From: Verrucomicrobiota bacterium
Lineage (GTDB): Bacteria > Verrucomicrobiota > Verrucomicrobiia > Limisphaerales > JADJPG01
Direction: 5' to 3'
Assembly (NCBI GenBank): GCA_016713365.1
Contig: JADJPG010000040.1
Location: forward strand, 1 to 64,000
Length of the DNA: 64,000 bases
Position numbers and translations under genes: made by a program. Positions 10,901 through 19,670 of this stretch are shown here, piece by piece; position 1 is the first letter of the stretch; each line of letters starts with the position of its first letter. The notes beneath the pieces are model-generated. The model was not told the origin of the DNA and made no database searches. It saw nothing but the letters and a program-made list of their open reading frames with translations.

Positions 10901-12254
10901 GTTGTAGGAGGCGACTTGTTCCATGGCGCTGGCGTCCGGCTTGAAGCGGAAGATGCCGTTGCCAATCTTGCCGAAGCGCTGGCCGCGGTTGTTGACGATG
11001 TTGGTCGATTGCGAGCCGCTGTAGCCCTGGCAGCCGTAGATCCAGCCGTCGAGTCCCCAACGCAGATTGTTGATGACGGCGTGCGTGTCGTAGACGCCGA
11101 AGCCGGAGAAGAGCACTTCACGACGATCCGCGCGGCTGTCGCCGTTGGTGTCGCGCAGGTAAAGGATTTGGGGAGCTTGCGAAACGATCACGCCGTCGCG
11201 GTGAAAGACGAAGCTGGTGGGCAGGACGAGGCCATCGGCAAAGACCGTCTTCCGATCCATGACGCCATCGTTGTTCGAGTCTTCGAGGACCAGGATGGAG
11301 TCCTTGCCAGCGGAGCGATCTTGCTTGGCCGGATATTCTGGGGTGATGGCGACCCACATGCGGCCGCGCGCATCCCAGTCGATGGCGATAGGCTTGACGA
11401 TAAACGGTTCGGCGGCGACGAGGCTGAGGTCGAACTCGCGGGAGACTTGGATCTTTTTCGCGGCATCGGCGGGCGCGGTCGGGCCGCCGGCTGGATAGCG
11501 GAACGAAGCGAGTTCAGCGGGGCGGAGCAGGCTGTCGACGGGGCGCTTGCCAGCCCAGGCGATGCCGCGCAGGAGCAAACCGCGGTAATGGGGCAGGGCG
11601 AAGGTGGCCGCACTGGCTCCTTGAATGGAGACAAATGCGCGGCCGCGACCTTTCTCATAAGCCCACGCCTGCGGGATGATTTCCTTTGCAGTATGGAAGG
11701 TGGAAGCGATGGGGCGGGCCTCGGGCAGCAGCTGCACTTGGCGATACAATTCATCGCGGAGGGCGAAGTTGGAAATGCCCCGGGCGATGGGAGGCGTGGA
11801 ATCTTGAAGGTAAAGTCCGACGACGCCCTGACTGTTGGTGGATTTTGCGGACATGACGGAACCGCCGGCGACGGTTTTGAACCACGCGTGGTTGGTCCCC
11901 GTGATGGCGCTGTTGAGGGCGACGAGGCCGCCGCCGCGTTTGAGGAAGCGTTCCAGATTGGAGCGATCCATGACGCCGAGGTTGTTTCCTTCGGCGGCAT
12001 ACATGACCAGCACGTCAGTGGCTTCCAGTTCCGTCTGAGTGGGAAAGCGCAGGGCGCCGCGGGCAGTGACACCGCGTTCCCGAGAGCAAAGGCTCCAGTC
12101 CTTGGAGGAACTGGGGGTAGTTCTTGTCCTTGGACTCGCCGCCGGCCGGGTTCTCACTGGCGCGGATAAAGACGCGCAGCGGCTGATTCTTTTGGGCAAA
12201 AGCCGGGAGCGCCGCACAGAGGACGGCCAAGACGATGGTAAGTCTATATTTCAT
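7982..12254 (-). CDS. PVC-type CxxCH haem-binding protein with ThuA-like and propeller domains, apparent frameshift
   Basis: A large secreted protein of about 1423 residues after repair. The true N-terminus is at 12254 (MKYRLTIVLAVLCAALPAFA signal peptide). The long frame joins it after one extra C in the CCC at 12079-12081. Order of domains: signal peptide, ThuA-like domain (about 22-250), beta-propeller of the membrane-bound dehydrogenase type (FDLSLVAAEPFIVKPIAIDWD onward), HEAT-like helical repeats, a cytochrome c domain with CAVCH near residue 1108, and a C-terminal beta domain resembling a carbohydrate-binding module. Such proteins are characteristic of PVC bacteria and are linked to periplasmic sugar or polysaccharide oxidation. 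The precise substrate is unknown. The sugar isomerase-like gene downstream fits a carbohydrate role. Confidence 0.86.
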
Positions 12255-12467
12255 TACGTTCGGCAACGGGTTTGATGAGCGGAGCCAAGTGTGTCGGGTA
12301 GACACGACGGAATCAAGGGCTGAGCCATTCAGGATGGTTGCCGGCGTGGGCGGGAGAATGGGCGGTCAGGCTGACCCGCCTCAGCCGAAAAAGAATCGGG
12401 GCGTGGCGCGCTGGAATTGCGCAACCACGCCCGAGACGAACGCCCTTGGAGCGTTGGGAAAGCCCGA

Positions 12468-13535
12468 TTAGCGAGCGGCCGTTTTGGTGGTGCCTGAGTC
12501 GGCGGTCGCGGTGGAGACGACTTCACGTTTGAAGTTCAACACGCGGTCGAACTGCTTGTGCGGCTTGCCATCGACTTCGACCCAGCCCTTGATGACGAGG
12601 TCCGGGCGGACGGCGGAACGGGGTTCGAGATCGAAGTCGCGGCCTTCCGCCCACTCGAGGCGGTTTTCATCGAGGCCGCCGAACCAGTTCGCGGCCAAAT
12701 CAGGCTTGGCGGTATCGGCGGAGGAGATGTCCAGCGGCACCCAGCCGAGGCCCGGCGCGAAGAAGTTTGGCCAGCAACGGTAACCGGGATCGAAATCCTT
12801 GCCTTCGTTCTCGGGCTTGAGACGGCTGCCATACATCAAGCGGCAGGGAATGCCGCGGGCGCGACAGAGTGCGATGAACAGCGCGTGCTGATCGGTGCAG
12901 CAATCGCCGGTGCCGAGCATGCATTCCTTCGCACTGCCGAGGCAGAGACCCTTCGGCATCGCGCTGAACTTGGAGTAGTGGTCGCTCTTGTCGATCACGT
13001 ATTGGAAAAACTTCCGCGCCTGCAACACCGGATTGGTTTCCTTGCCGGCCAGCTGGTTGGCGACCTTGCGAATCTCCGGCGTGACTTCCATGTGTTTCTC
13101 GTTGAGGTCGAGTTCCGCGGCGAAGGCCCGGGAGTTTTCGGGTGTCATGGGACTGGCCTTCTTGGCGTCGGCCATGCCGCTGACGCTGCGGCGGAGCACT
13201 TTGAATTCGGTGACGATGCGCAACGGCTTGTCGCTGGCGGCCGTTTCCGCGTGAAGCCAGGAGCGGCCATACTTCGGATCGCGTGTGATGCGGAGGGAGG
13301 CGGGCGCTTCGGTGACGCGGAATTCGAGCACGCGTTGCTCGGGACGGTCTTCGGGCATCCAGAACCAGCCGCGCACGGTTTTCGCGTCGGCGGGAACGTC
13401 CTTCACGGTGAAGGTCTGTTTAACGGTGTAGACGCTGTCGGCTTGGACGGGTGATTGGGCCAGCGTGGCGACGAGGGCGGCCAGGCCGAAAAGCAATCCA
13501 GCGCGGCGATTGCGACGAAGAGTCGGGTTCTTCAT
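12468..13535 (-). CDS. Transglutaminase-like domain protein, secreted
   Basis: A 355-residue protein with a signal peptide (LLFGLAALVATLAQSPVQA). The core matches transglutaminase-like proteases. The nucleophile Cys is in GDCCTDQHALF (about residue 212) and the third strand in GLGWVPLDIS. The expected catalytic His (as in H-x-W) is replaced: the sequence reads GYRCWPNFFAPG, with Arg where His is usual. It may therefore be inactive or use another residue. The N-terminal half is a beta domain often paired with this fold. The gene is separated by about 210 bases from the CxxCH gene downstream. Confidence 0.8.
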   Translation of the reverse strand: MKNPTLRRNRRAGLLFGLAALVATLAQSPVQADSVYTVKQTFTVKDVPADAKTVRGWFWMPEDRPEQRVLEFRVTEAPASLRITRDPKYGRSWLHAETAASDKPLRIVTEFKVLRRSVSGMADAKKASPMTPENSRAFAAELDLNEKHMEVTPEIRKVANQLAGKETNPVLQARKFFQYVIDKSDHYSKFSAMPKGLCLGSAKECMLGTGDCCTDQHALFIALCRARGIPCRLMYGSRLKPENEGKDFDPGYRCWPNFFAPGLGWVPLDISSADTAKPDLAANWFGGLDENRLEWAEGRDFDLEPRSAVRPDLVIKGWVEVDGKPHKQFDRVLNFKREVVSTATADSGTTKTAAR

Positions 13536-13704
13536 AGAAGTGGTAGTGAGTGGAGTTGGTCTATGGTTGTCTGAGATGGGACAAATTTAGCGGAGGTTCG
13601 CGATACGACCATGTTCTTGGGGCGGAGTTGGTGATTGGCGGGGCGAACCGCTGGAACAAAGGCGCGGGAGACACCCGTCTCCCGCGTTGGAACGGAGGAA
13701 CAGA

Positions 13705-14841
13705 CTAAAACTTCCAGTTGAGATCGATGCGGAACCGGTTGCCATCCTGCACGGACGTAATGGCTTCCACGATGTAGAGGCGCGCCAGGACGTTGATGTT
13801 CTTGGAAATGGTGTAGCCGAGGCGGATCTCGTGGCCTTCGAAATCCGTGCCGTCCGTCTGAGGGCCGTTGCCAAAGCGCACCCAGTCGTCCTGCGCGTAG
13901 GAGGCGTTGACGGAGAGGGTTTCGATGTGCGCCCAGTAGTAGCCCAACAGCCAGTCGTGTTGTTTCCTCATCTGGCCGATGGCGGCAGAAAGGACGTAAC
14001 CGAAGGTTTCATCGTCGTTGGCAGCCGCGAGCGGCGCGACGTCCGCCGCATCGTAGTTCTTGAAATTGTTGAAGACATCGGCCCCGAGGGTGAGCGGAAT
14101 CTTGCCGAGGGGAATGCTCCACTGAACGCCGGCGGTTCCGATCAGATAATCACGCTCGCCATTGCGATTGCGCAGATTGTTCGCGCCCGATTCGCCGTTC
14201 ATGAAGAACAACCCTGCGGCGGCGGTGAATTGCGATGATTGAATTGGCTGCGCGTATTTCAACTGTCCGGCCAGCATTTGCCCGTTCAAGTCATAGCCAC
14301 CGTCCGGCAAGTAGAATCCTCCTCCGATCACGGAGAGCGTGCCGTTTCCGACTTTGGCGTCGTAAGTGCCCGCGACACCGGTTGGAGTCACGTCTTCGTC
14401 CCAGAACAGCTCGGTCTGTTGCCAGAACGGCGAGGCGTTGCGTCCCACCCAACCGCTGATGGACTGGTGTTTGTATTGCAAGAAGTAGCGATCGAGCACG
14501 AAATCGAGGTCATCGCGCAAATCGTCATCGGCGACAAAGGTCAGATGCGGCGATTGTTGGCTGCGGCTGCTGCCGGTGCGCACGCGTGCGCCGAAGGACC
14601 AGTCTTCGGCCAGTTGATAGGTGAATCCGGCCCGGGCGCGGAGGCGACCGCGATGGCGATCTTCCCGGGGAACCCCGGCGGCGTTCTTCGAATCCCAATC
14701 CACTTCGTAGCGCAGACGGATATCCCCGTAGAATGTCAGGTTGGTATTGTTATCGATCCAGTTCAGCCCGGTGGCGGCTTGCAGGGCGGATGCGGTCAGC
14801 AGCAAGGCGCCGCCGGTCAGGAGGTAGGGTCGTGAATTCAT
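13705..14841 (-). CDS. Putative porin / outer-membrane beta-barrel protein
   Basis: A 378-residue protein with a signal peptide (LLTGGALLLTASALQA) followed by alternating-pattern beta strands. These start with NLTFYGDIRLRYEVDWD, an opening typical of putative porins, and end in FRIDLNWKF with a terminal Phe as in outer-membrane barrels. No catalytic motif is visible. It is probably a channel or passive outer-membrane barrel. The gene is isolated: about 170 bases before the transglutaminase-like gene and 340 bases from the divergent gene upstream. Confidence 0.8.
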   Translation of the reverse strand: MNSRPYLLTGGALLLTASALQAATGLNWIDNNTNLTFYGDIRLRYEVDWDSKNAAGVPREDRHRGRLRARAGFTYQLAEDWSFGARVRTGSSRSQQSPHLTFVADDDLRDDLDFVLDRYFLQYKHQSISGWVGRNASPFWQQTELFWDEDVTPTGVAGTYDAKVGNGTLSVIGGGFYLPDGGYDLNGQMLAGQLKYAQPIQSSQFTAAAGLFFMNGESGANNLRNRNGERDYLIGTAGVQWSIPLGKIPLTLGADVFNNFKNYDAADVAPLAAANDDETFGYVLSAAIGQMRKQHDWLLGYYWAHIETLSVNASYAQDDWVRFGNGPQTDGTDFEGHEIRLGYTISKNINVLARLYIVEAITSVQDGNRFRIDLNWKF

Positions 14842-15181
14842 CGTTGGTGGTTGAGGTGGTTATGTTTTCAGTCGATCTCCAATCCGCCCACAGTAGGACG
14901 CGCGAGGTCGAAACAGGTCGGCTCGCGCGAGGGACGGGTTGAATGGACGCGGAGTATTGGCAAACGCGGTGGCTTCTCAACGTTGCTGGGGTGAGATGCC
15001 GGGATCCAGTGGCAGGCCGAGGGATTGGATGGCTTTTTCTTGTCCGAGGATGAACCGAAGGTGAATGGCCACGGCGCGGGGCGGGCTTCCGCTTTACCAG
15101 TTGACGCTCTCGATTGGCGCCCCGTAAGGTAGCCAGCAATTACTGGCCGGGCCAATTCAGACCCCGCGGACAGGACTATTT
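14842..15181. promoter_or_regulatory. Divergent intergenic region with a possible sigma-70 promoter and a hairpin
   Basis: No gene was found in these 340 bases. A perfect 8-base inverted repeat (CGCGCGAG at 14899-14906, CTCGCGCG at 14922-14929) can form a hairpin but has no T run. A TTGACG at 15101-15106 with TAAGGT at 15125-15130 (18-base spacer) is a weak candidate promoter for the downstream mini-protein/NDK pair. The -10 element matches poorly, so the call is tentative. Confidence 0.3.
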
Positions 15182-15364
15182 ATGCCCGAAGGATACTGCG
15201 TTAAGTGTAAAGCCAAGAAGGAAATCTCGGATGCCGTCGAAGAGACCATGAAAAACGGTCGGAAGGCCATCAAAGGCAAGTGTCCGACCTGCGGCACTGT
15301 GATGTTCAAAATTCTTGGTGGGAAAGCCACGCCTCCCGCTCCCCCGTCCACCCCAGCCAGCTGA
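15182..15364 (+). CDS. DUF5679-like zinc-ribbon mini-protein
   Basis: A 60-residue protein with two CxxC knuckles (CVKCKAKK and CPTCGTVMFK) forming one zinc ribbon, then a Pro/Ala-rich tail. The pattern EGYCVKCKAKKE with KGKCPTCGT matches DUF5679. An AGGA element precedes the ATG. It lies 21 bases before the nucleoside-diphosphate kinase start and is probably co-transcribed with it. The function is unknown; it could bind nucleic acid. Confidence 0.82.
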   Translation: MPEGYCVKCKAKKEISDAVEETMKNGRKAIKGKCPTCGTVMFKILGGKATPPAPPSTPAS

Positions 15365-15385
15365 TTGCTGTTTGACCGTTTCGTT

Positions 15386-16555
15386 ATGTCCCGACAAATC
15401 GCTTACGTCATCATTACTCCCTACACCTTGTACAAATCCCGTACAGGTGGCATCCTCGCCCGGCTCATCACCCGCACCGGCCTCGAGTTGGTAAGCGCCC
15501 GCATGTTCGCGCCCAGCCAGGAACTGGTGCAGAAATACTCGGAAGCCATTGTTTCCGCGAACGATCCTCAGGATCGCCGCATTCAGGAACTCATCCGGGA
15601 CTACATCCTCAAGAACCTCTCCCCTGACCCCAAGACCGGCCGTCGTCGCCGCGTCATGATGCTGCTCTTGCAGGGCGAAGACGCCGTCCGCAAAGTTCGT
15701 TCGGTGGTCGGCAACATCAGCGCGGAACGTCGGGGCGGCGAAACCATTCGCGATACCTATGGCGATTTGATTCTCGATGAAGCCGGCGGTGTTCGCTACT
15801 TCGAGCCCGCCGTTCTCGCTGCGCCGAACATCGAGGAAGCGCAACAGAAGGCCAAGCTGTGGGCGGCCTACTCCGACACCGACGGCGGTGTGGTGGAAAA
15901 CACCATTACCTACGCGGCGGGCGAAACCCCGCAGCGCACGCTGGTTCTCATCAAGCCGGACAACTTCCGCTTCCCGACCGGTCGTCCCGGTAACGTCATC
16001 GACTTCTTCTCCCGCACCGGGCTCTTCATCGTCGGCATCAAGGTCCACCGCTTCAGCGTGGCCGAGGCGATGGAGTTTTACGGACCGGTTCGCGAAGTCC
16101 TCCGCACCAAGCTTACGGACGTCGTGGGTGGCAAGGCGAAGGCCGCGTTGGAAAAGGATCTCGGCTTCGCTCTCGGACCCAATGAAGTCAAACAGCTCGG
16201 TGAATTGCTCGGGCCCGCGTTTGGCGACAACCAGTTCGACAACATCGTGAAGTTCATGTGCGGTTCCACTCCCGGTGAGTGCGAGGAATCCAAGCGCGGC
16301 AATCCGGGCTCGGAGAAGTGCATCGCGCTTGTTTACGAAGGCGTGAACGCCGTGAACAAGATTCGCGATGTGCTGGGGCCGACCGATCCGTCGAAGGCGC
16401 CTCCGGGCTCCATCCGCAAGGAATTCGGATCGAACATCATGGTCAACGCCGCGCACGCCAGCGATTCGGAAGACAATGCCAAGCGTGAATTCGGCATCGT
16501 CAAGGTCGGCGACAATACGTTCAAGAAGGTCGTGGAAGAATTCTACGGCAAATAA
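15386..16555 (+). CDS. ndk: Tandem nucleoside-diphosphate kinase, first domain degenerate
   Basis: A 389-residue protein, more than twice the usual NDK length of about 140. The C-terminal half has the NDK features: TLVLIKPDNF at its start, then KIRDVLGPTDP, and NAAHASDS with the phosphorylated His at about 357. The N-terminal half also follows the NDK plan (AYVIITPYTLYKS, then MLLLQGEDAVRKVRSVVG), but the region matching NxxHxSDS reads RYFEPAVLAAPN and has lost the His. An insertion of about 60 residues lies within the second domain. The start at 15386 is preferred to a TTG seven codons upstream. A terminator follows 20 bases after the stop. Confidence 0.85.
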   Translation: MSRQIAYVIITPYTLYKSRTGGILARLITRTGLELVSARMFAPSQELVQKYSEAIVSANDPQDRRIQELIRDYILKNLSPDPKTGRRRRVMMLLLQGEDAVRKVRSVVGNISAERRGGETIRDTYGDLILDEAGGVRYFEPAVLAAPNIEEAQQKAKLWAAYSDTDGGVVENTITYAAGETPQRTLVLIKPDNFRFPTGRPGNVIDFFSRTGLFIVGIKVHRFSVAEAMEFYGPVREVLRTKLTDVVGGKAKAALEKDLGFALGPNEVKQLGELLGPAFGDNQFDNIVKFMCGSTPGECEESKRGNPGSEKCIALVYEGVNAVNKIRDVLGPTDPSKAPPGSIRKEFGSNIMVNAAHASDSEDNAKREFGIVKVGDNTFKKVVEEFYGK

Positions 16556-16574
16556 TCTTCAACGCTGACATTTC

Positions 16575-16604
16575 AGCCGCCGGCTTTGGCCGGCGGCTTT
16601 TTTG
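16575..16604 (+). terminator. Rho-independent terminator after NDK
   Basis: A perfect 10-base stem (AGCCGCCGGC, loop TTTG, GCCGGCGGCT) is followed by a run of T. It lies between the NDK gene and the convergent Nudix gene. Confidence 0.88.
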
Positions 16605-16625
16605 TTGCCCGCGCCGGTCGTGAAT

Positions 16626-17048
16626 TCACTGCCAGAGATCGTCGGACTTCGCGAGGCGTTCGAGCAACTGCGCATCCGCAGCCGGAAACTGGTAATGCCC
16701 CAGCTGGCCGCGCTGAATCCAAGCAAAGGCCGGACACCCCAGCGGCTGAGGTTCATGGCGAAGCCAGAGACACTGGAAGAATTGCAGGTGGACCGTTTTC
16801 TCCGGATAGCGATGAGTGATGGACTCGATGAGTCGTCGAATTTCCACTTCGATGCCCAGTTCCTCCATCAATTCCCGGTGCAACGCCTGCTCGAACGATT
16901 CACCCGGTTCGCGCTTGCCGCCGGGGAATTCCCAGAAGCCGCCGAGATGGCCATTGGCCGGGCGTTCGGTGATGAGAAGTTTGTTGCCGCGAAAAACAAG
17001 GCCGGCGCTGACCTCAATGATTTTTCCGCTCGACTGGGATTTGCTCAC
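16626..17048 (-). CDS. Nudix hydrolase, MutT-like
   Basis: A 140-residue Nudix protein. The Nudix box is complete in GGKREPGESF followed by REL-x-EELGI (about residues 43-66). The length, FWEFPGGK and a C-terminal AFAWI pattern fit the MutT/NudG (deoxy)nucleoside triphosphate pyrophosphohydrolases that remove oxidised or modified nucleotides. It lies 18 bases downstream of the UDP-glucose dehydrogenase stop on the same strand, so it is probably the second gene of that transcript. Confidence 0.88.
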   Translation of the reverse strand: MSKSQSSGKIIEVSAGLVFRGNKLLITERPANGHLGGFWEFPGGKREPGESFEQALHRELMEELGIEVEIRRLIESITHRYPEKTVHLQFFQCLWLRHEPQPLGCPAFAWIQRGQLGHYQFPAADAQLLERLAKSDDLWQ

Positions 17049-17066
17049 GCGGGGCGCCCTTGGTCC

Positions 17067-18356
17067 TTACCTACCCACACTCTTGTAGATGAAGCCGAGT
17101 TTCTCCATTTCGAGCAGGTCAAAGAGATTGCGGCCGTCGAAGAGGATCGGATGCGTCAGCGCCTTGCGCGTGCGCTCCAGGTCGAGCTTCTTGAACTCCG
17201 GCCATTCCGTCGCCACCACCAACGCGTCGCAACCGTCGGCCACGTCGTTCATGTTCTCCACGTAGGTCACGTTCTTCAACACGTCCTTCGCCTTGTCCAT
17301 CGCCTTGGGATCATGCACGCGCAGGATCGCCCCTTCCTTCTGCAGGCGCTGGCACAGGTCGATCGCTGGACTCGACCTCACGTCGTCCGTGTTCTGTTTG
17401 AACGCCAGGCCGAGCACGCCGATTTTCTTGTCCTTCAGCACCCACAACGTCTCGGTGATCTTCTTGAAGAACCGTTCCATCTGCTGCGCGTTGATGCGCT
17501 GCACTTCCTTCAGCAAGGCGAAGTCGTAGCCCAGCTGATCGGAAATCTTGATGAACGCGCTGAGATCCTTCGGGAAACACGAGCCGCCGAAGCCGAGGCC
17601 TGCGTCGAGGAACCGCCGCCCGATGCGCGCGTCCAGGCCGATGCCGTTGGCCACTTCCTGCACGTTCGCGCCGCTGGCTTCGCAGATGACCGAGATGGCG
17701 TTGATGTAGGAAATCTTGAGTGCGAGGAAGGAATTCGCCGCGTGCTTGATGAGCTCGGCGGAGTTGATGTCCGTGACGATGATCGGGGCGTTGAAGGGGG
17801 TGTAGACTTCCTTCATCGCCGCCACCGGACGCTGCGAGCGCACGCCGATGACGACGCGGTCGGGCTTCATCAAATCCTCGACCGCGAAACCTTCACGGAG
17901 AAATTCGGGGTTGCTGACGACGTCAAACTCCACCTTGGCCTTGCAATAGCGCTTGATGGTTTCGGCCACCTTGTCGCCGGTTTTGACGGGGACGGTGCTC
18001 TTGTCGACGACGATTTTGTAGCTCGTCATCGACGCGGCGATTTCGCGCGCGACCCCTTCGATGAAGCTCAAGTCCACCGCGCCATCGGGCAGCGGCGGCG
18101 TGGGCACGGCGATGAAGATGATGTCCGAGTTCTCGACGCCGTCCTTGGTGCTGGCCGTGAAACGCAGCCGTCCGGCGGCCACATTCTTCTTCACCAGCTC
18201 TTCCAGACCCGGTTCGTAGATGGGAATGCCGCCGGATTGGAGGAGTTTGACCTTGCTCTCGTTGTTGTCGACGCAGATGACCTGATGGCCCACCTCGGCA
18301 AAACACGTTCCCGTCACCAATCCCACATACCCGGTCCCGATAATCGTCAGCTTCAT
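17067..18356 (-). CDS. ugd: UDP-glucose 6-dehydrogenase
   Basis: A 429-residue enzyme oxidising UDP-glucose to UDP-glucuronate with NAD+. It has the N-terminal Rossmann motif GTGYVGLVTG, the catalytic Lys region ELIKHAANSFLALK, the catalytic Cys in GLGFGGSCFPKD, and the C-terminal domain with VLGLAFKQNTDDVR. The length is normal. The product feeds surface polysaccharide synthesis. No glycosyltransferases lie next to it, so its pathway here is not shown by context. Confidence 0.93.
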   Translation of the reverse strand: MKLTIIGTGYVGLVTGTCFAEVGHQVICVDNNESKVKLLQSGGIPIYEPGLEELVKKNVAAGRLRFTASTKDGVENSDIIFIAVPTPPLPDGAVDLSFIEGVAREIAASMTSYKIVVDKSTVPVKTGDKVAETIKRYCKAKVEFDVVSNPEFLREGFAVEDLMKPDRVVIGVRSQRPVAAMKEVYTPFNAPIIVTDINSAELIKHAANSFLALKISYINAISVICEASGANVQEVANGIGLDARIGRRFLDAGLGFGGSCFPKDLSAFIKISDQLGYDFALLKEVQRINAQQMERFFKKITETLWVLKDKKIGVLGLAFKQNTDDVRSSPAIDLCQRLQKEGAILRVHDPKAMDKAKDVLKNVTYVENMNDVADGCDALVVATEWPEFKKLDLERTRKALTHPILFDGRNLFDLLEMEKLGFIYKSVGR

Positions 18357-18446
18357 ATCAATTCAAATGGCATCCGTTGCCAGGGAATTATCGGTCGAAA
18401 CGACACTCGCTCAACGCGAGTATTTCTGGAACCCGCCCCGTTGGAA

Positions 18447-19343
18447 TTACTTCGCGGGAGCAGCGGGAGCAGCAGGCGCATTCGGAGCGCCGGGCGTCGG
18501 AGTCTGCGAGTTCAATTTGATCTGAACCGGCTGCGTCGTGGCGCTGGTCGCACCGGCGGCGCGATTGGTCATCGGAGTGACATTCGGCTGCTGCGGGGGA
18601 GTCGGCGTGATCGTCATGGGCGGGGTGGCCGGCTGCTTGAGCTTGGCGAGCTCCGGCTTGGCCTTCAGGAGATCATCCTGGCGCATGGTGGCCTCCATGC
18701 TCAGCACGCTGTTCGGATTCTCCTTCATCAGGTCCTCATACATCTTGAAGGCTTCTTCCGACTTGGAGGTCTCGTAAAGCTTCGCGAGAGCCAGTTTGGC
18801 TTCCGCGATGATCGGCGAACTGGCAAAGCGCTTGGTGATTTCCTCGTATTTGGCGGTCGCTTCGGCGGTCTTGCCCTGGGCATTGAGCGATGCGGCGACA
18901 CCGAGAGCGGCGTTGGGAGTCCACTGGCTTTCCGGATAGTCCTGTCCGATCTGGGCAAACCGCTTTTCAGCTGCGGCGTAATCCGCGGCAGATTTCGCTT
19001 CCGAGAAAAGCACTCCGGCGCTGAGCAGCAGGGCGCGTGCGGCGGCATGGGTGCCCGGATGGTCGCTGGCCACCTTGGCGAGGGCGTCAGCTGTTCCCGG
19101 CGGAAGTGTTCCCGAGGCGCTGTAAGGCATGCGCACGTCTGAGAGTGCGGCGCTGGCTGTGCGCTCCTTCTCGGCTTGTTGCTGGATGACAATCATCGAG
19201 ACGAAGATGACGACCAACGCGACGCCGCCGCCGATGGCCAGGCGCTTCTTGTGAACCTCCAGCCACGCAAGAAGTGAAACGACACTATCCTGCGGCGCTG
19301 GCTGCGGTTGCGACTGGGCCTGAGTAGACTCTGATGATTCCAT
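18447..19343 (-). CDS. TPR-containing membrane-anchored protein (YfgM/YbgF-like)
   Basis: A 298-residue protein with a short Gln/Pro-rich cytoplasmic start, one membrane helix (about 36-57, LAIGGGVALVVIFVSMIVI) and periplasmic tetratricopeptide-type helical repeats, then a Pro/Thr/Ala-rich tail. The topology resembles YfgM, which assists SecYEG and periplasmic folding, but only the architecture supports that comparison. The gene lies 90 bases upstream of ugd on the same strand. Confidence 0.72.
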   Translation of the reverse strand: MESSESTQAQSQPQPAPQDSVVSLLAWLEVHKKRLAIGGGVALVVIFVSMIVIQQQAEKERTASAALSDVRMPYSASGTLPPGTADALAKVASDHPGTHAAARALLLSAGVLFSEAKSAADYAAAEKRFAQIGQDYPESQWTPNAALGVAASLNAQGKTAEATAKYEEITKRFASSPIIAEAKLALAKLYETSKSEEAFKMYEDLMKENPNSVLSMEATMRQDDLLKAKPELAKLKQPATPPMTITPTPPQQPNVTPMTNRAAGATSATTQPVQIKLNSQTPTPGAPNAPAAPAAPAK

Positions 19344-19670
19344 ATATGAGAGCGTGGAATGTTCAGTTTGAGCCTCGAAAAGGCAAGACGGAAAATACCC
19401 GACACAAGGCTCAGGTAATTCCCTGAGCGGTCCCGTTCCGCTTCTTGAACCAACGTTTCTTGCCTTGCTCGCTTAAGTTTCCGGCTGGAGGTGTCGCTAC
19501 TTAGGGAAAGGAAAACGCCACGCCGGGCAACGTAGCGTTCTCGGGCAGGACAACGGTCCTGCCAGTCGAGGGAACATGGATGTTCTCCCCAGATTCGTTT
19601 GAACGGATTCGACTGTGCGCGTGAAAGCAGCCCGGGATCGCTGGAAACGGAGTGGCTTCAAGTCAACGAC
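19344..19670. other. Divergent intergenic region, no gene seen
   Basis: These 327 bases separate the divergent TPR and porin genes and should hold both promoters. I could not pick out convincing -35/-10 pairs. A perfect 8-base hairpin (GGCAGGAC at 19544-19551, GTCCTGCC at 19556-19563) is present without a T run. Confidence 0.4.

Noticed and set aside
14842..15181. tRNA or small RNA gene in the longest gene-free stretch
   Set aside because: No cloverleaf-like set of stems or T-loop consensus was found; only one 8-base hairpin is present.
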